Source: Eubacteriales bacterium
Lineage (GTDB): Bacteria; Bacillota; Clostridia; Lachnospirales; Lachnospiraceae
Reading direction: 5' to 3'
NCBI GenBank assembly: GCA_030536555.1
Contig: JAUNPU010000012.1
Coordinates: forward strand, 50,029-114,028
DNA: 64,000 nt
The position numbers and the translations under genes were made by a program. The notes under the pieces were generated by a model, which saw only the letters and a program-made list of their open reading frames with translations, ran no database searches and was not told the DNA's origin. Shown here piece by piece: positions 9,701 to 16,469 of this stretch; positions within the stretch are counted from its first letter, which is position 1, and each line of letters starts with the position of its first letter.

Positions 9701-10332
9701 GCCTCGGACTGGCGCGCCAGCGGCCCCACCTGCTTTTCCAGCTCCGACAGAATGTCCGATACCCGGACCAGGTTCTGCTTCTCATCCTCCAGCTTTTTCT
9801 GGGCAATGGCCTTGCGCCGCTTGAACTTGACGATACCGGCAGCCTCGTCGAACAGTTCTCTGCGCTCCTCCGGCTTACCGTTTAAGATCTTGTCGATCTG
9901 ACCCTGTCCGATAATGGAGTAGCCCTCCTTACCGATACCGGTGTCGTAGAACAGCTCATTGATGTCCTTCAGCCTGCAGGAGCTGCCGTTGATCCGGTAC
10001 TCACTCTCGCCGGACCGGTACAGCCGCCTGGATACGGTGACCTCGTCGTAGTCGATGGCAAGCTGATGGTCCGAGTTGTCCAGAGTGATCGCCACATAGG
10101 CAAATCCCTGGGGCTTTCGAAGCTCCGTACCTGCAAAGATCACGTCCTGCATGCTGGCACCTCGAAGCTGCTTGATCCGCTGCTCACCCAGCACCCAGCG
10201 GACCGCGTCGGCTACATTGCTCTTGCCGCTGCCGTTAGGTCCCACGATGCCGGTGATGCCGTTGTGGAACTCAAACAGGATCTTGTTGGCAAAGGACTTA
10301 AAGCCCTGAATCTCGATGCTCTTTAAATACAT
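6772..10332 (-). CDS. smc: Chromosome segregation ATPase SMC
   Basis: Chromosome condensation and segregation ATPase, 1186 aa, the normal length. The N-terminal ABC half has Walker A GPNGSGKSN (about 32-40). Two long coiled coils flank a hinge near residues 520-660, where glycine-rich segments such as TALGGSIQNVV and LSAGGSMTGGAFR lie. The C-terminal half has signature LSGGEKALTAIALLFAI and Walker B CLLDEIEAALDDSN. It forms the SMC-ScpAB complex; scpAB are not in the window. It overlaps the end of rnc by 10 nt, so translation is probably coupled. Confidence 0.98.
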   Translation of the reverse strand: MYLKSIEIQGFKSFANKILFEFHNGITGIVGPNGSGKSNVADAVRWVLGEQRIKQLRGASMQDVIFAGTELRKPQGFAYVAITLDNSDHQLAIDYDEVTVSRRLYRSGESEYRINGSSCRLKDINELFYDTGIGKEGYSIIGQGQIDKILNGKPEERRELFDEAAGIVKFKRRKAIAQKKLEDEKQNLVRVSDILSELEKQVGPLARQSEAAKKYLSLKEELKTYDVNLFLLESEGIRKQLKEVGDKEAIVSGDLEDASAQSEHQKSEYDRLEQELSQLELQITEKRNLVNQAEMLKGNLEGQINVLNEQINTEKMNADHLSARVQTIETEIGEKQGQIESYQTDNAGITRAHAESRDRQEVAEEQLRRDDERIMMLDQRIEEAKAGVIAGLNEKASLNAKEQRYEAMLEQVQVRRSEVCQRLLKFKSDESVQEEQLKEEQKKLDQAKEQLTALQLAQTECETELARYEQEVRRLNRNLNEKQQEYHTAYTRLESLRNLAERYDGYGNSIRRVMEVRDRVRGIHGVVADLITTDKRYETAIETALGGSIQNVVTDSEQTAKQLIEYLKKNKYGRVTFLPLTSIGQGGGFSKPEALREPGVIGLASDLVHVAPEYQVLAKYLLGRVVVADTIDHAIALAKKFRYSLRIVTLEGELLSAGGSMTGGAFRNSSNLLGRKRELEELEEGCKKATRAADKLQEELTLNEGLLTNQREELERLKNERHQASLVQNTQEMNVSQLEDKRDDIRESYQDLVLENKQLEAQILEIEESRRLLNQDTDRLVQQNEETNADIQKMTAQMEEARAVREKSAHELEEIRLQAAGLKQKVDFVMENIHRVEEEIRRLTEELQSLTAGTTDSDQIIEGKRQEIGRLQELIANAAAQKETLSAELETQTARKEEMSREQKGFFAKREELSERISRLDKEQFRLQSQREKLEEKLERQSNYMWSEYELTFNTAEPLRNPEMTVLADIRRRIDELKNSIRALGNVNVNAIEDYKEVSERYEFMKTQHDDLIQAEETLRQIIDELDSGMRRQFEEKFKEIRQEFDRVFKELFGGGHGQLELMQEEDILEAGIQIIAQPPGKKLQNMMQLSGGEKALTAIALLFAIQNLKPSPFCLLDEIEAALDDSNVDRFAGYLHKLTQNTQFIVITHRRGTMVASDRLYGITMQEKGVSTLVSVNLIENQLEE

Positions 10333-11018
10333 GCCTTCTCCCTCAGTTTCAGTATTCCGCGGTAAGCCGCCATCGCCTCCGCTGCCTTCTTGGTCCTGCC
10401 GCTTCCTCTGCCGATCTCCTCGCTGCCAAGCAGTGCGCGGACCTCGAAGGTCTTATTGTGGTCCGGTCCCTCTTCCTTCACAAGCTCATACTCCAGACTC
10501 TGATCCGGAACCGCCTGAACCATCTCCTGCAGGATAGTCTTGCTATCATAAAAGAGCTGTTTGTGCTCAATATCATTTAAAACAAAGCGGTGAATAAACT
10601 CTTTTGCATTAGCAAAACCACCATCCAGATAAATCGCGCCGATCAGCGCCTCCATAGCGTCGGACACCACAGAATTGCGTCCTCTGCCGCCGGTAGCCTC
10701 CTCGCCCTTTCCCAGAAGCAGGTAAGCCCCAAGATTTAAGTCCGCAGCACATAGCGCCAGGGTCGGCTCACAGACGATGCTGGCACGAATCTTGGTCAGC
10801 TCTCCCTCCGGCTTGTCCTGATACTTGTGATATAAGAAATCGCTGGATACCACCTCCAGCACAGCGTCTCCCAAAAACTCCAGACGCTCATTGCAGTGCA
10901 GCTTGTTCATCCGATGCTCATTGGCATAGGAGCTGTGAGTCATCGCCTGGCGGAACAGTCCCTCATCCTGAAACTGATATCCGGTCTTCTCCTCCAGTTC
11001 TTTTAAGTTACGGTTCAT
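10323..11018 (-). CDS. rnc: Ribonuclease III
   Basis: Double-strand-specific endoribonuclease for rRNA and mRNA processing, 231 aa. The catalytic signature is NERLEFLGDAVLEVV, with the second acidic cluster in SDAMEALIGAIYLDGG. The C-terminal dsRNA-binding domain includes GSGRTKKAAEAMAAYRGIL. An upstream open stretch to 11108 was rejected: AAAAGGAGAATCTT precedes the ATG at 11018 (MNRNLKELEEKTGYQF). It lies between acpP and smc as in most Firmicutes. Confidence 0.97.
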   Translation of the reverse strand: MNRNLKELEEKTGYQFQDEGLFRQAMTHSSYANEHRMNKLHCNERLEFLGDAVLEVVSSDFLYHKYQDKPEGELTKIRASIVCEPTLALCAADLNLGAYLLLGKGEEATGGRGRNSVVSDAMEALIGAIYLDGGFANAKEFIHRFVLNDIEHKQLFYDSKTILQEMVQAVPDQSLEYELVKEEGPDHNKTFEVRALLGSEEIGRGSGRTKKAAEAMAAYRGILKLREKACI

Positions 11019-11112
11019 AAGATTCTCCTTTTCATCCCTGACGGGAATATCCTCTGATAGATGGAAAGGGGCGGCGCAACCACTGTGCGACGGCCCCTTC
11101 CTGTTCATGGAA

Positions 11113-11343
11113 TTAGTTCAGTGCGTTCTTGATCTGCTCTACTGCATCGCCTACAGATACGATCTGCTCTGCAGCCTCAGTCGGGATCTCGATATCAAAT
11201 TCCTCCTCGATACCCATAACGATCTGGAAGATATCCAGTGAATCAGCTCCCAGATCCTCCACAAAGGTGGTCTCCATGGTGATGTCATCTGCCTCCACAT
11301 TCAGTACTTCCGCGATAATGCCCTGTAATTTCTCAAATTCCAT
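11113..11343 (-). CDS. acpP: Acyl carrier protein
   Basis: Carrier of growing acyl chains in fatty acid synthesis, 76 aa and strongly acidic. The phosphopantetheine attachment serine is in GADSLDIFQIVM. It lies directly after plsX, which transfers acyl groups from acyl-ACP to phosphate, and before rnc; this is a conserved order. GAGAGG lies before the ATG. Confidence 0.97.
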   Translation of the reverse strand: MEFEKLQGIIAEVLNVEADDITMETTFVEDLGADSLDIFQIVMGIEEEFDIEIPTEAAEQIVSVGDAVEQIKNALN

Positions 11344-11390
11344 AATTACCTCTCCTATCTTCTTGTTTTATAGCTGTCTCTCCCGGACAG

Positions 11391-12410
11391 TTACTTATTC
11401 TCTGTGACCTGTTCTTCGGCTTCCAGGCATTCCTTGATTTTGTCATTGATCTGCTGTTCCTTGAAGGTGACACACTGGATGATCGAGTTGCTGACCTCCG
11501 TTGCTTTCGCACTGCCGTGTGTCTTCACTACCAGACCTTTCAGTCCCAGCAGCGGCGCTCCGCCATACTGGCTGGCGTCAAAGGCTTTCAGCGTCTCCTT
11601 TAACGCAGGCTTCACCAGCAGTGCGCCGATCTTGCTGCGTAAGGTGCTCATCATGCCCTTCTTCACCATGCTGATCAGTGTGGCTCCGGTTCCCTCATAA
11701 AGCTTCAGGATCACATTGCCCGTAAATGCCTCGCAGACGATCACATCCGCCCCGCCGTGGGGAATCTCTCTCGCCTCGATGCTTCCGGTAAAGTTGATGT
11801 CCTTACACTCCTTCAATAAGGGGAATGTCTCCTTCACCAGCGCGTTGCCCTTCTCCTCCTCTGCACCGATATTGACAATTCCGACTCTCGGTCTGCTAAT
11901 ACCTATTACATGCTCCATATAAATAGAACCCATACGTGCAAACTGTACCAGGTGAGACGGTCTCGCGTCCACATTGGCTCCGCTGTCAAGCAGCAGGGAT
12001 ACGCCCTTCTCCGTGGGGATCAGTGCCCCGAACGGCGGCCGCTCCACGCCCTTCAATCTGCCGACGATCAGCTGACCGCCTACCATAACGGCGCCGGAAT
12101 TGCCGGCTGACACAAAGGCATCTGCCTCACCCTTCTTCACCAGATTCATGGCAACGACAATGGAAGAATCCTTCTTCCTGCGGATGGCATTGACCGGCGG
12201 TTCCTCCGTCTCGATCACTTCCGATGCCGGCACGACGCGAATCTGCTCCTTCGGGTACTGGTACTTCGAAAGCTCCTGTCCCACAGCGTCCTCCTGACCC
12301 ACAAGCAGGACCTGGATATCCTTTCTGCGGGATACTGCGTCCACCGCACCTTTCACGATCTCGCCAGGTGCGTTATCTCCGCCCATAGCGTCTACAGCTA
12401 CTCTAATCAT
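11391..12410 (-). CDS. plsX: Phosphate acyltransferase PlsX
   Basis: Makes acyl-phosphate from acyl-ACP for phospholipid synthesis; soluble or peripheral at the membrane. It has 339 aa, the standard length. It starts MIRVAVDAMGGDNAPGEIV, and family segments such as VSAGNSGAVMVGG, LLDSGANVDARP and CEAFTGNVILKLYEG are present. It normally follows rpmF directly; here about 12 kb of other genes intervene, and it has its own promoter (12456-12484) and a leader with a small CCGGTT/AACCGG hairpin next to AAAGGAG. Confidence 0.97.
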   Translation of the reverse strand: MIRVAVDAMGGDNAPGEIVKGAVDAVSRRKDIQVLLVGQEDAVGQELSKYQYPKEQIRVVPASEVIETEEPPVNAIRRKKDSSIVVAMNLVKKGEADAFVSAGNSGAVMVGGQLIVGRLKGVERPPFGALIPTEKGVSLLLDSGANVDARPSHLVQFARMGSIYMEHVIGISRPRVGIVNIGAEEEKGNALVKETFPLLKECKDINFTGSIEAREIPHGGADVIVCEAFTGNVILKLYEGTGATLISMVKKGMMSTLRSKIGALLVKPALKETLKAFDASQYGGAPLLGLKGLVVKTHGSAKATEVSNSIIQCVTFKEQQINDKIKECLEAEEQVTENK

Positions 12411-12455
12411 AATGCTTCTCCTTTCCGGTGTGAACCGGGATGTCCATTCCCCATT

Positions 12456-12484
12456 ACTATACTAAATTATGTTTTATAAATCAA
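12456..12484 (-). promoter_or_regulatory. plsX operon promoter
   Basis: Minus strand: -35 TTGATT (12479-12484), 17-bp spacer, -10 TATAGT (12456-12461), about 45 bp upstream of the plsX ATG. It starts the plsX-acpP-rnc-smc-ftsY transcript independently of rpmF. The first site of the dyad array lies 35 bp farther upstream. No FapR-type operator was recognised by eye. Confidence 0.65.
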
Positions 12485-12519
12485 TATGTATCATTTGATT
12501 TTTTCATAATGCAGATTGT

Positions 12520-12857
12520 TTGGACAATTATCAGCAAAAATTCAAAAAATTATCCAATCCTGTCTGTGGCGCCGGAGTTTCTGGTTTACATAAGCCATGT
12601 TTTGGATAATTCCAACCTGAAACCCCCGAAAATTGTCCAATCATGTCCTTGGCGTGCAGGATTTTTGGTTTACATAAAACTAGTTTGGGCAATTTCAACC
12701 TGAAACTCCCAAAAATTGTCCAAAAATCTTGAAATTTTGGATAATAACAGCCGGATTTCAAGCATAATTGTCCAAATTTCGCTTTATGTCAACTGTCAAT
12801 CGCGGTATCCCGGATAACTTTGGATAATTTTCTTGATATAAGCCATTTATTGTCCAA
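12520..12857. repeat. Array of five helically phased dyads (TTGGAYAATT / AATTRTCCAA)
   Basis: Ten copies of a 10-mer, TTGGAYAATT or a close variant, alternate strictly in orientation. Forward copies start at 12520, 12602, 12685, 12737 and 12820; inverted copies at 12548, 12631, 12714, 12766 and 12848. They form five 38-39 bp dyads. Dyad starts are 82, 83, 52 and 83 bp apart, close to 8, 8, 5 and 8 turns of B-DNA. Dyads 2 and 3 and the 44-bp intervals before each are also similar in sequence, giving an 83-bp direct repeat. Open frames here (12531-12761, 12789-13025 minus) show no family resemblance or ribosome binding site. The rest of 12411-13065 holds only the two promoters listed; 12858-12950 shows nothing recognisable. 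Confidence 0.85.
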
Positions 12858-12957
12858 AGTGTGCCTTGTATAGACTTTATATAGTTTTGCTATGCTTTCA
12901 TGGGAGACCTTCGGTTCTTTTGCTGATCTTCCTGGAAAGCTCAGAACGCATCGGATC

Positions 12958-13044
12958 AAAATGTTAAAAAGTCTTGACATTTTGATTCGCGCAAGTATAA
13001 TAAAAATGTAAAAGCCTTTTAACATTACAGTGATTCTTTAACAT
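12958..13044 (+). promoter_or_regulatory. Promoter and candidate operator of the Xre/membrane cassette
   Basis: Plus strand: -35 TTGACA (12974-12979), 16-bp spacer, -10 TATAAT (12996-13001). AATGTTAAAAAG just upstream is answered by CTTTTAACATT at 13015-13026 and TTTAACAT near 13038. These inverted copies flank the promoter and suit autoregulation by the Xre protein encoded downstream. The operator role is inferred; the promoter match is seen. Confidence 0.65.
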
Positions 13045-13065
13045 CACATCAGGAGGTAATTCTAT

Positions 13066-13395
13066 ATGAAAAAAACAGATGAAATGGACAGGAACATTCA
13101 GTTGCGCTCAGAAGAAATCAGCTACAAAGTCACACTCCTGCTTTTGTCCGCCTGGACATTCTGCGACTGCTGGCAGGTTCTTGCAAATGGCGCAAAATAC
13201 AGTCCGCTGCCGGGGCTGATTGTTTGCTTTGCGGTATGTATTCAAGGCTTTTCACAAATGGCAATAAAGCGAAAGATGATTGTCGGCGATGAAGAATATC
13301 ACGAACCAGACAAGATGGTATGGGTCGTCGTCGGTATCGCTGCCATTGTTGCCATTCTGTTATCTATCGGCACATACTTTTTGATGAAAGCGTAA
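13066..13395 (+). CDS. Small membrane protein upstream of an Xre regulator
   Basis: Protein of 109 aa with about three hydrophobic segments (near residues 22-42, 48-66 and 85-107) and a charged N-terminus. AGGAGG lies nine bases before the ATG. It is followed six bases later by a compact Xre regulator. Such membrane-protein/short-Xre pairs (regulators resembling YozG/YgzD) are common in Firmicutes, but the role of the membrane partner is unknown to me. It belongs to a plus-strand cassette lying between two minus-strand operons. Function not assigned. Confidence 0.7.
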   Translation: MKKTDEMDRNIQLRSEEISYKVTLLLLSAWTFCDCWQVLANGAKYSPLPGLIVCFAVCIQGFSQMAIKRKMIVGDEEYHEPDKMVWVVVGIAAIVAILLSIGTYFLMKA

Positions 13396-13401
13396 AACAC
13401 G

Positions 13402-13596
13402 ATGAGGAATGTGATCAAAAAACTTAGAAAAGAAGCAGGATTGCGGCAGGAAGATATGGCAAATAAGTTAGGCGTAAGCCGTCAGACAATTATAGCGATT
13501 GAGAATGATAAGTACAATCCCACTCTTGAACTCGCAATGAAAATTGCCAGACTGTTAAACCTTCATGTAGATGAAATCTTCTTTTTAGATGAATGA
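13402..13596 (+). CDS. Xre-family transcriptional regulator, compact
   Basis: DNA-binding protein of 64 aa consisting almost wholly of one Xre helix-turn-helix: RKEAGLRQEDMANKLGVSRQTI is the HTH region and IENDKYNPTLELAMKIARLL the following helices, ending VDEIFFLDE. No clear Shine-Dalgarno is seen; the ATG is six bases after the preceding stop, so translation is probably coupled. It likely regulates its own promoter, whose flanking inverted repeats are described at 12958-13044. Confidence 0.88.
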   Translation: MRNVIKKLRKEAGLRQEDMANKLGVSRQTIIAIENDKYNPTLELAMKIARLLNLHVDEIFFLDE

Positions 13597-13702
13597 AAGC
13601 CTTTTTACGCTTAAGCCGGATTGCCACCCATAGATTTTCCTATCGAACTATGATAGAATGAAGCCAGTTGCAAATTGGAATTTGCTAAAGGAGTGTGATT
13701 GC

Positions 13703-13873
13703 ATGGATATGATTAGAATACTTCAATTTATTGTATTCGCTTTCGGTATAAAAGAATTGTATCATGCATTGGAATACCAAAAACAGAATAAGAAGAAATG
13801 GGCAGCCGCCTCTGTGCTTGCAGGTGCCTTTGCCTGTACCTGTGCTATTATTTCAATGACAGGAGTTCTGTAA
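13703..13873 (+). CDS. Small hydrophobic protein, unknown
   Basis: Predicted 56-aa protein, MDMIRILQFI..., with two hydrophobic stretches separated by a basic QKQNKKKW segment, suggesting a two-span membrane peptide. AAAGGAG lies nine bases before the ATG at 13703; an in-frame ATG at 13658 lacks such a site. It lies between the Xre gene and the 146-aa protein, on the same strand. No family recognised. Confidence 0.55.
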   Translation: MDMIRILQFIVFAFGIKELYHALEYQKQNKKKWAAASVLAGAFACTCAIISMTGVL

Positions 13874-13898
13874 CTCCCAGCCTGGAGGTGATAAACAA

Positions 13899-14339
13899 AT
13901 GAAACCACGCTATCGAAAAGGAATCGCCAAATTCTTACTGCAAATCCTGCTGAGCACAGCAATAATCGTAATCATCCATATTGCCATGAGCGGAATGTAT
14001 CTGATCGGCGTCCCCCAGATAAAGAACGTTGAAAAGGTCTCCATCTCCTATCCGGCAGTGACTGACGAAATCAAGGTAATCTCCGATGCCGAGCAGATCG
14101 AGCTTGCACTCAAATTGTCCGGATTTCTGAAATACTCTTTATTTAAAGATGCTGATACAAACGAAGCACCATTGATTATGATTACCTATTACACTTCTGA
14201 TGGAGATGTCATTGAAGTTTCCGCCAATCGGGAAACCGTCTGGTGGAAGGGAAACGCCCACGCAATCAAAGAGCCGATTCTCTTTATCAACTGCACGGAA
14301 GGAATCTTCTTTATCGATAATCTGGACGCAAAAGAATAA
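13899..14339 (+). CDS. Membrane-anchored protein of unknown function
   Basis: Protein of 146 aa with a basic N-terminus (MKPRYRKGIAKF), one membrane segment at about residues 12-36, and an extracytoplasmic remainder rich in short beta-like segments (KVSISYPAV, LIMITYYTSDGDVIEVSAN). TGGAGGTGAT precedes the ATG. It ends just before a convergent terminator. It resembles many small secreted or anchored Firmicutes proteins of unknown role; no function is proposed. Confidence 0.65.
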   Translation: MKPRYRKGIAKFLLQILLSTAIIVIIHIAMSGMYLIGVPQIKNVEKVSISYPAVTDEIKVISDAEQIELALKLSGFLKYSLFKDADTNEAPLIMITYYTSDGDVIEVSANRETVWWKGNAHAIKEPILFINCTEGIFFIDNLDAKE

Positions 14340-14341
14340 CA

Positions 14342-14372
14342 GGACTGCCGGAAGTCACTCCCACGGCAGTCC
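14342..14372. terminator. Terminator between convergent units
   Basis: Perfect 9-bp inverted repeat GGACTGCCG (14342-14350) / CGGCAGTCC (14364-14372) directly after the 146-aa gene, followed on the plus strand by a short CTTT. The minus-strand antiporter operon ends at 14415, so it may serve both directions. The U tract is weak. Confidence 0.6.
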
Positions 14373-14414
14373 CTTTCATATCGCTCACTTTAACATGATA
14401 CGAAGTCTCTCACA

Positions 14415-16469
14415 TCAGGTCATTCTGAAAAACACAAACAGCAGATACCCCAGCGTCAGGCAAAGTCCAATGCCAAACAGCATCAGTCCAAAGGAAAAGC
14501 TCTCTTCCACCATCTTCCCGACATGCAGCAGCACCTCTTCCTTCTGCATCAGCTCCGGAATATGAGACTGCGGCTTTGCCTTTTTTCTCTTCGCTCCGCC
14601 TCTCAGCCGATATCCCACCAGACTTGCTCTGTCCAGGAATGCCCCCAGCACAATCGCCGCCTGGTCGTCCTCATGGCGAATCACCGGTTCTGCCAGCTGC
14701 CTGTGGGTCGTCCCGCGAGCCAGACGAATCAGACCGTCAGCCAGCGAATCCATGGCACGGCATACCACCGCCGAGACAGACAAAAATACCGTAACGATTG
14801 TGGAAATCAGGTACCGGTCCAGGAAGGAGCAGACTGCTCCGAAAACACCCGGAAGCAATCCCAGCAGCACCGGACGGTAGATCAGGTTCTCAAGATCCAG
14901 CCAGCCCGGCAAACGGTCCACATACCGGCCATCCTGCATCAGCAGCTTTCTCACTACAAACACATACAGCACCGCACCGATTCCCAGGGAGATCACGCTG
15001 CCCTTCAAGTTCACCAGACTGAAGTAATGGATGCTGTGTTCCAGCTCTCCCGCCAGCAAAAAGCTCTGCCCCAGATCAGCAATCTTATCCATGGTGTAGT
15101 TCGGTGCCGCGCCTAAGAGAAACAGAGCAGCCGCCGGAACCGCAAGCACCAGCGCACTGGCAGGGCGCATGCCACTGGTCAGGCGCATACCGCTGCCCGG
15201 GCGCACGTCACCGTCCACGCGCATGCCGCCGCCCCCAATCCCATCAAACTTCGCCTGTTTCTCAGGGTCTTCATTTTTCTCCACAAACACAGCCACAAAC
15301 AGCTTCGTCATATAAGCAGCAGTCATACCGCCGGAAATCAGGAATACCCACTCTGCAAACTTCCAGAACACTGGATTTCCTGCCACATGCTGATATTCCA
15401 CAATACTCTCATGAAGCAGGGTCTTGCTCACATATCCGCTCCACAGCGGCACACCGGCGATACCGATTGCTCCCATCAGGAACGCAAATTTCAGCACCGG
15501 TTTTTTTCTTCCATATCCCCGAATCTCATTGAGTTCCAGCTGATGAAGCCGCATATACACGGCACCGGCACAGAGAAACAGCACCAGCTTGAACATGGAG
15601 TGATTGACCATGTGCAACAGCGCGCCCCGTGCCGCCAGCGCCGTGCTCTCACCCGCAGCTGCCAGCAGACTGTACATCCCGACTCCCACCAGAATAAATC
15701 CGATCTGGGACACGGAGGAGCATGCCAGCGTCCGCTTTAAGTTCACGGAGAACAGTGCCAGAAATGCGCCCAGGAACATGGTGACCAGTCCCAGGCATTC
15801 AATCAGAAATCCCCAGCTGGCATCTGCACCGAAGATTCGGCAGGACACCACCAGAATTCCGAATATACCGCTCTTGGTCAGGATTCCGGAAAGCAGTGCA
15901 CTGGCAGGAGCCGGAGCTACCGGATGGGCCTTCGGAAGCCAGATATGAAGCGGGAAGCAGCCCGCCTTTGCACCAAAGCCAAACAGCATCAGACTGCCAA
16001 TCACGTAAAGCTGCCCCCGGTTCTCCGGTGCCACCTCTGCCACTGCCCCGGCGATCTTATCAATCTCCAGCGTTCCGATCAGATGGTACAGCATGAACAG
16101 CCCCATCAGCATGACCATACCGCCGATCACCGCCACCGCCAGATAGGTTCCGGCGGCCCGCAGGGATTCTTTTTTCTCATCAAATGCCACCCACACATAG
16201 GAGGTGAAGGACATCATCTCGAAGAAGATAAAGGTCGTATACAGGTCCGCGGACAGGAACACGCCCACCGTTGCAAAAAATGTCAGCCAGAAGAACAGGT
16301 AATACCGGCTGCGGTTCGGATAATGCTCCATGTATTCCAGCGAGAACACACCGCTCACCGCCCACATGATGACTGCAATCGTCACGTAGATCAGGCGGAA
16401 GCCGTCAAGCTGCAGATGCAGCCCCATTCCGCAGATTCCCGGAATCATCACATCGTAAAACCCACTCAT
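14415..16469 (-). CDS. NuoL/MrpD-like cation antiporter subunit with C-terminal extension (4th)
   Basis: Membrane subunit of 684 aa homologous to the proton-pumping NuoL/M/N and MrpA/D proteins. The membrane-buried glutamate is in FIFFEMMSF; channel lysines are in FGFGAKAGCFPLHIWLP and LSGILTKSGIFG. The N-terminus is short: the protein starts only about 40 residues before the YMEHYPNR loop, so the first one or two helices appear missing. About 200 extra C-terminal residues carry further helices and a charged segment (GGAKRKKAKP), recalling the lateral helix of NuoL. Four 18-bp units (15164-15235) encode a Gly/Met/Arg linker. It overlaps the previous gene by four bases and is the last gene of the operon. 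Confidence 0.88.
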   Translation of the reverse strand: MSGFYDVMIPGICGMGLHLQLDGFRLIYVTIAVIMWAVSGVFSLEYMEHYPNRSRYYLFFWLTFFATVGVFLSADLYTTFIFFEMMSFTSYVWVAFDEKKESLRAAGTYLAVAVIGGMVMLMGLFMLYHLIGTLEIDKIAGAVAEVAPENRGQLYVIGSLMLFGFGAKAGCFPLHIWLPKAHPVAPAPASALLSGILTKSGIFGILVVSCRIFGADASWGFLIECLGLVTMFLGAFLALFSVNLKRTLACSSVSQIGFILVGVGMYSLLAAAGESTALAARGALLHMVNHSMFKLVLFLCAGAVYMRLHQLELNEIRGYGRKKPVLKFAFLMGAIGIAGVPLWSGYVSKTLLHESIVEYQHVAGNPVFWKFAEWVFLISGGMTAAYMTKLFVAVFVEKNEDPEKQAKFDGIGGGGMRVDGDVRPGSGMRLTSGMRPASALVLAVPAAALFLLGAAPNYTMDKIADLGQSFLLAGELEHSIHYFSLVNLKGSVISLGIGAVLYVFVVRKLLMQDGRYVDRLPGWLDLENLIYRPVLLGLLPGVFGAVCSFLDRYLISTIVTVFLSVSAVVCRAMDSLADGLIRLARGTTHRQLAEPVIRHEDDQAAIVLGAFLDRASLVGYRLRGGAKRKKAKPQSHIPELMQKEEVLLHVGKMVEESFSFGLMLFGIGLCLTLGYLLFVFFRMT
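15164..15235. repeat. 18-bp in-frame tandem repeat
   Basis: Four 18-bp units start at 15164, 15182, 15200 and 15218, with core GGCGCATRCC and moderate divergence. They encode hexapeptides of the type xxGxMR/xxGDVR in a linker of the fourth antiporter-like subunit. Confidence 0.75.

Noticed and set aside
12520..12857. CRISPR array
   Set aside because: Units are inverted dyads whose interiors differ, two of the intervals between dyads are similar to each other, spacing is uneven (one 13-bp gap), and no cas genes are near.
12531..13025. Two minus-strand open frames of 76 and 78 codons
   Set aside because: They run through the dyad array and an AT-rich intergenic region, with no ribosome binding site or family resemblance.
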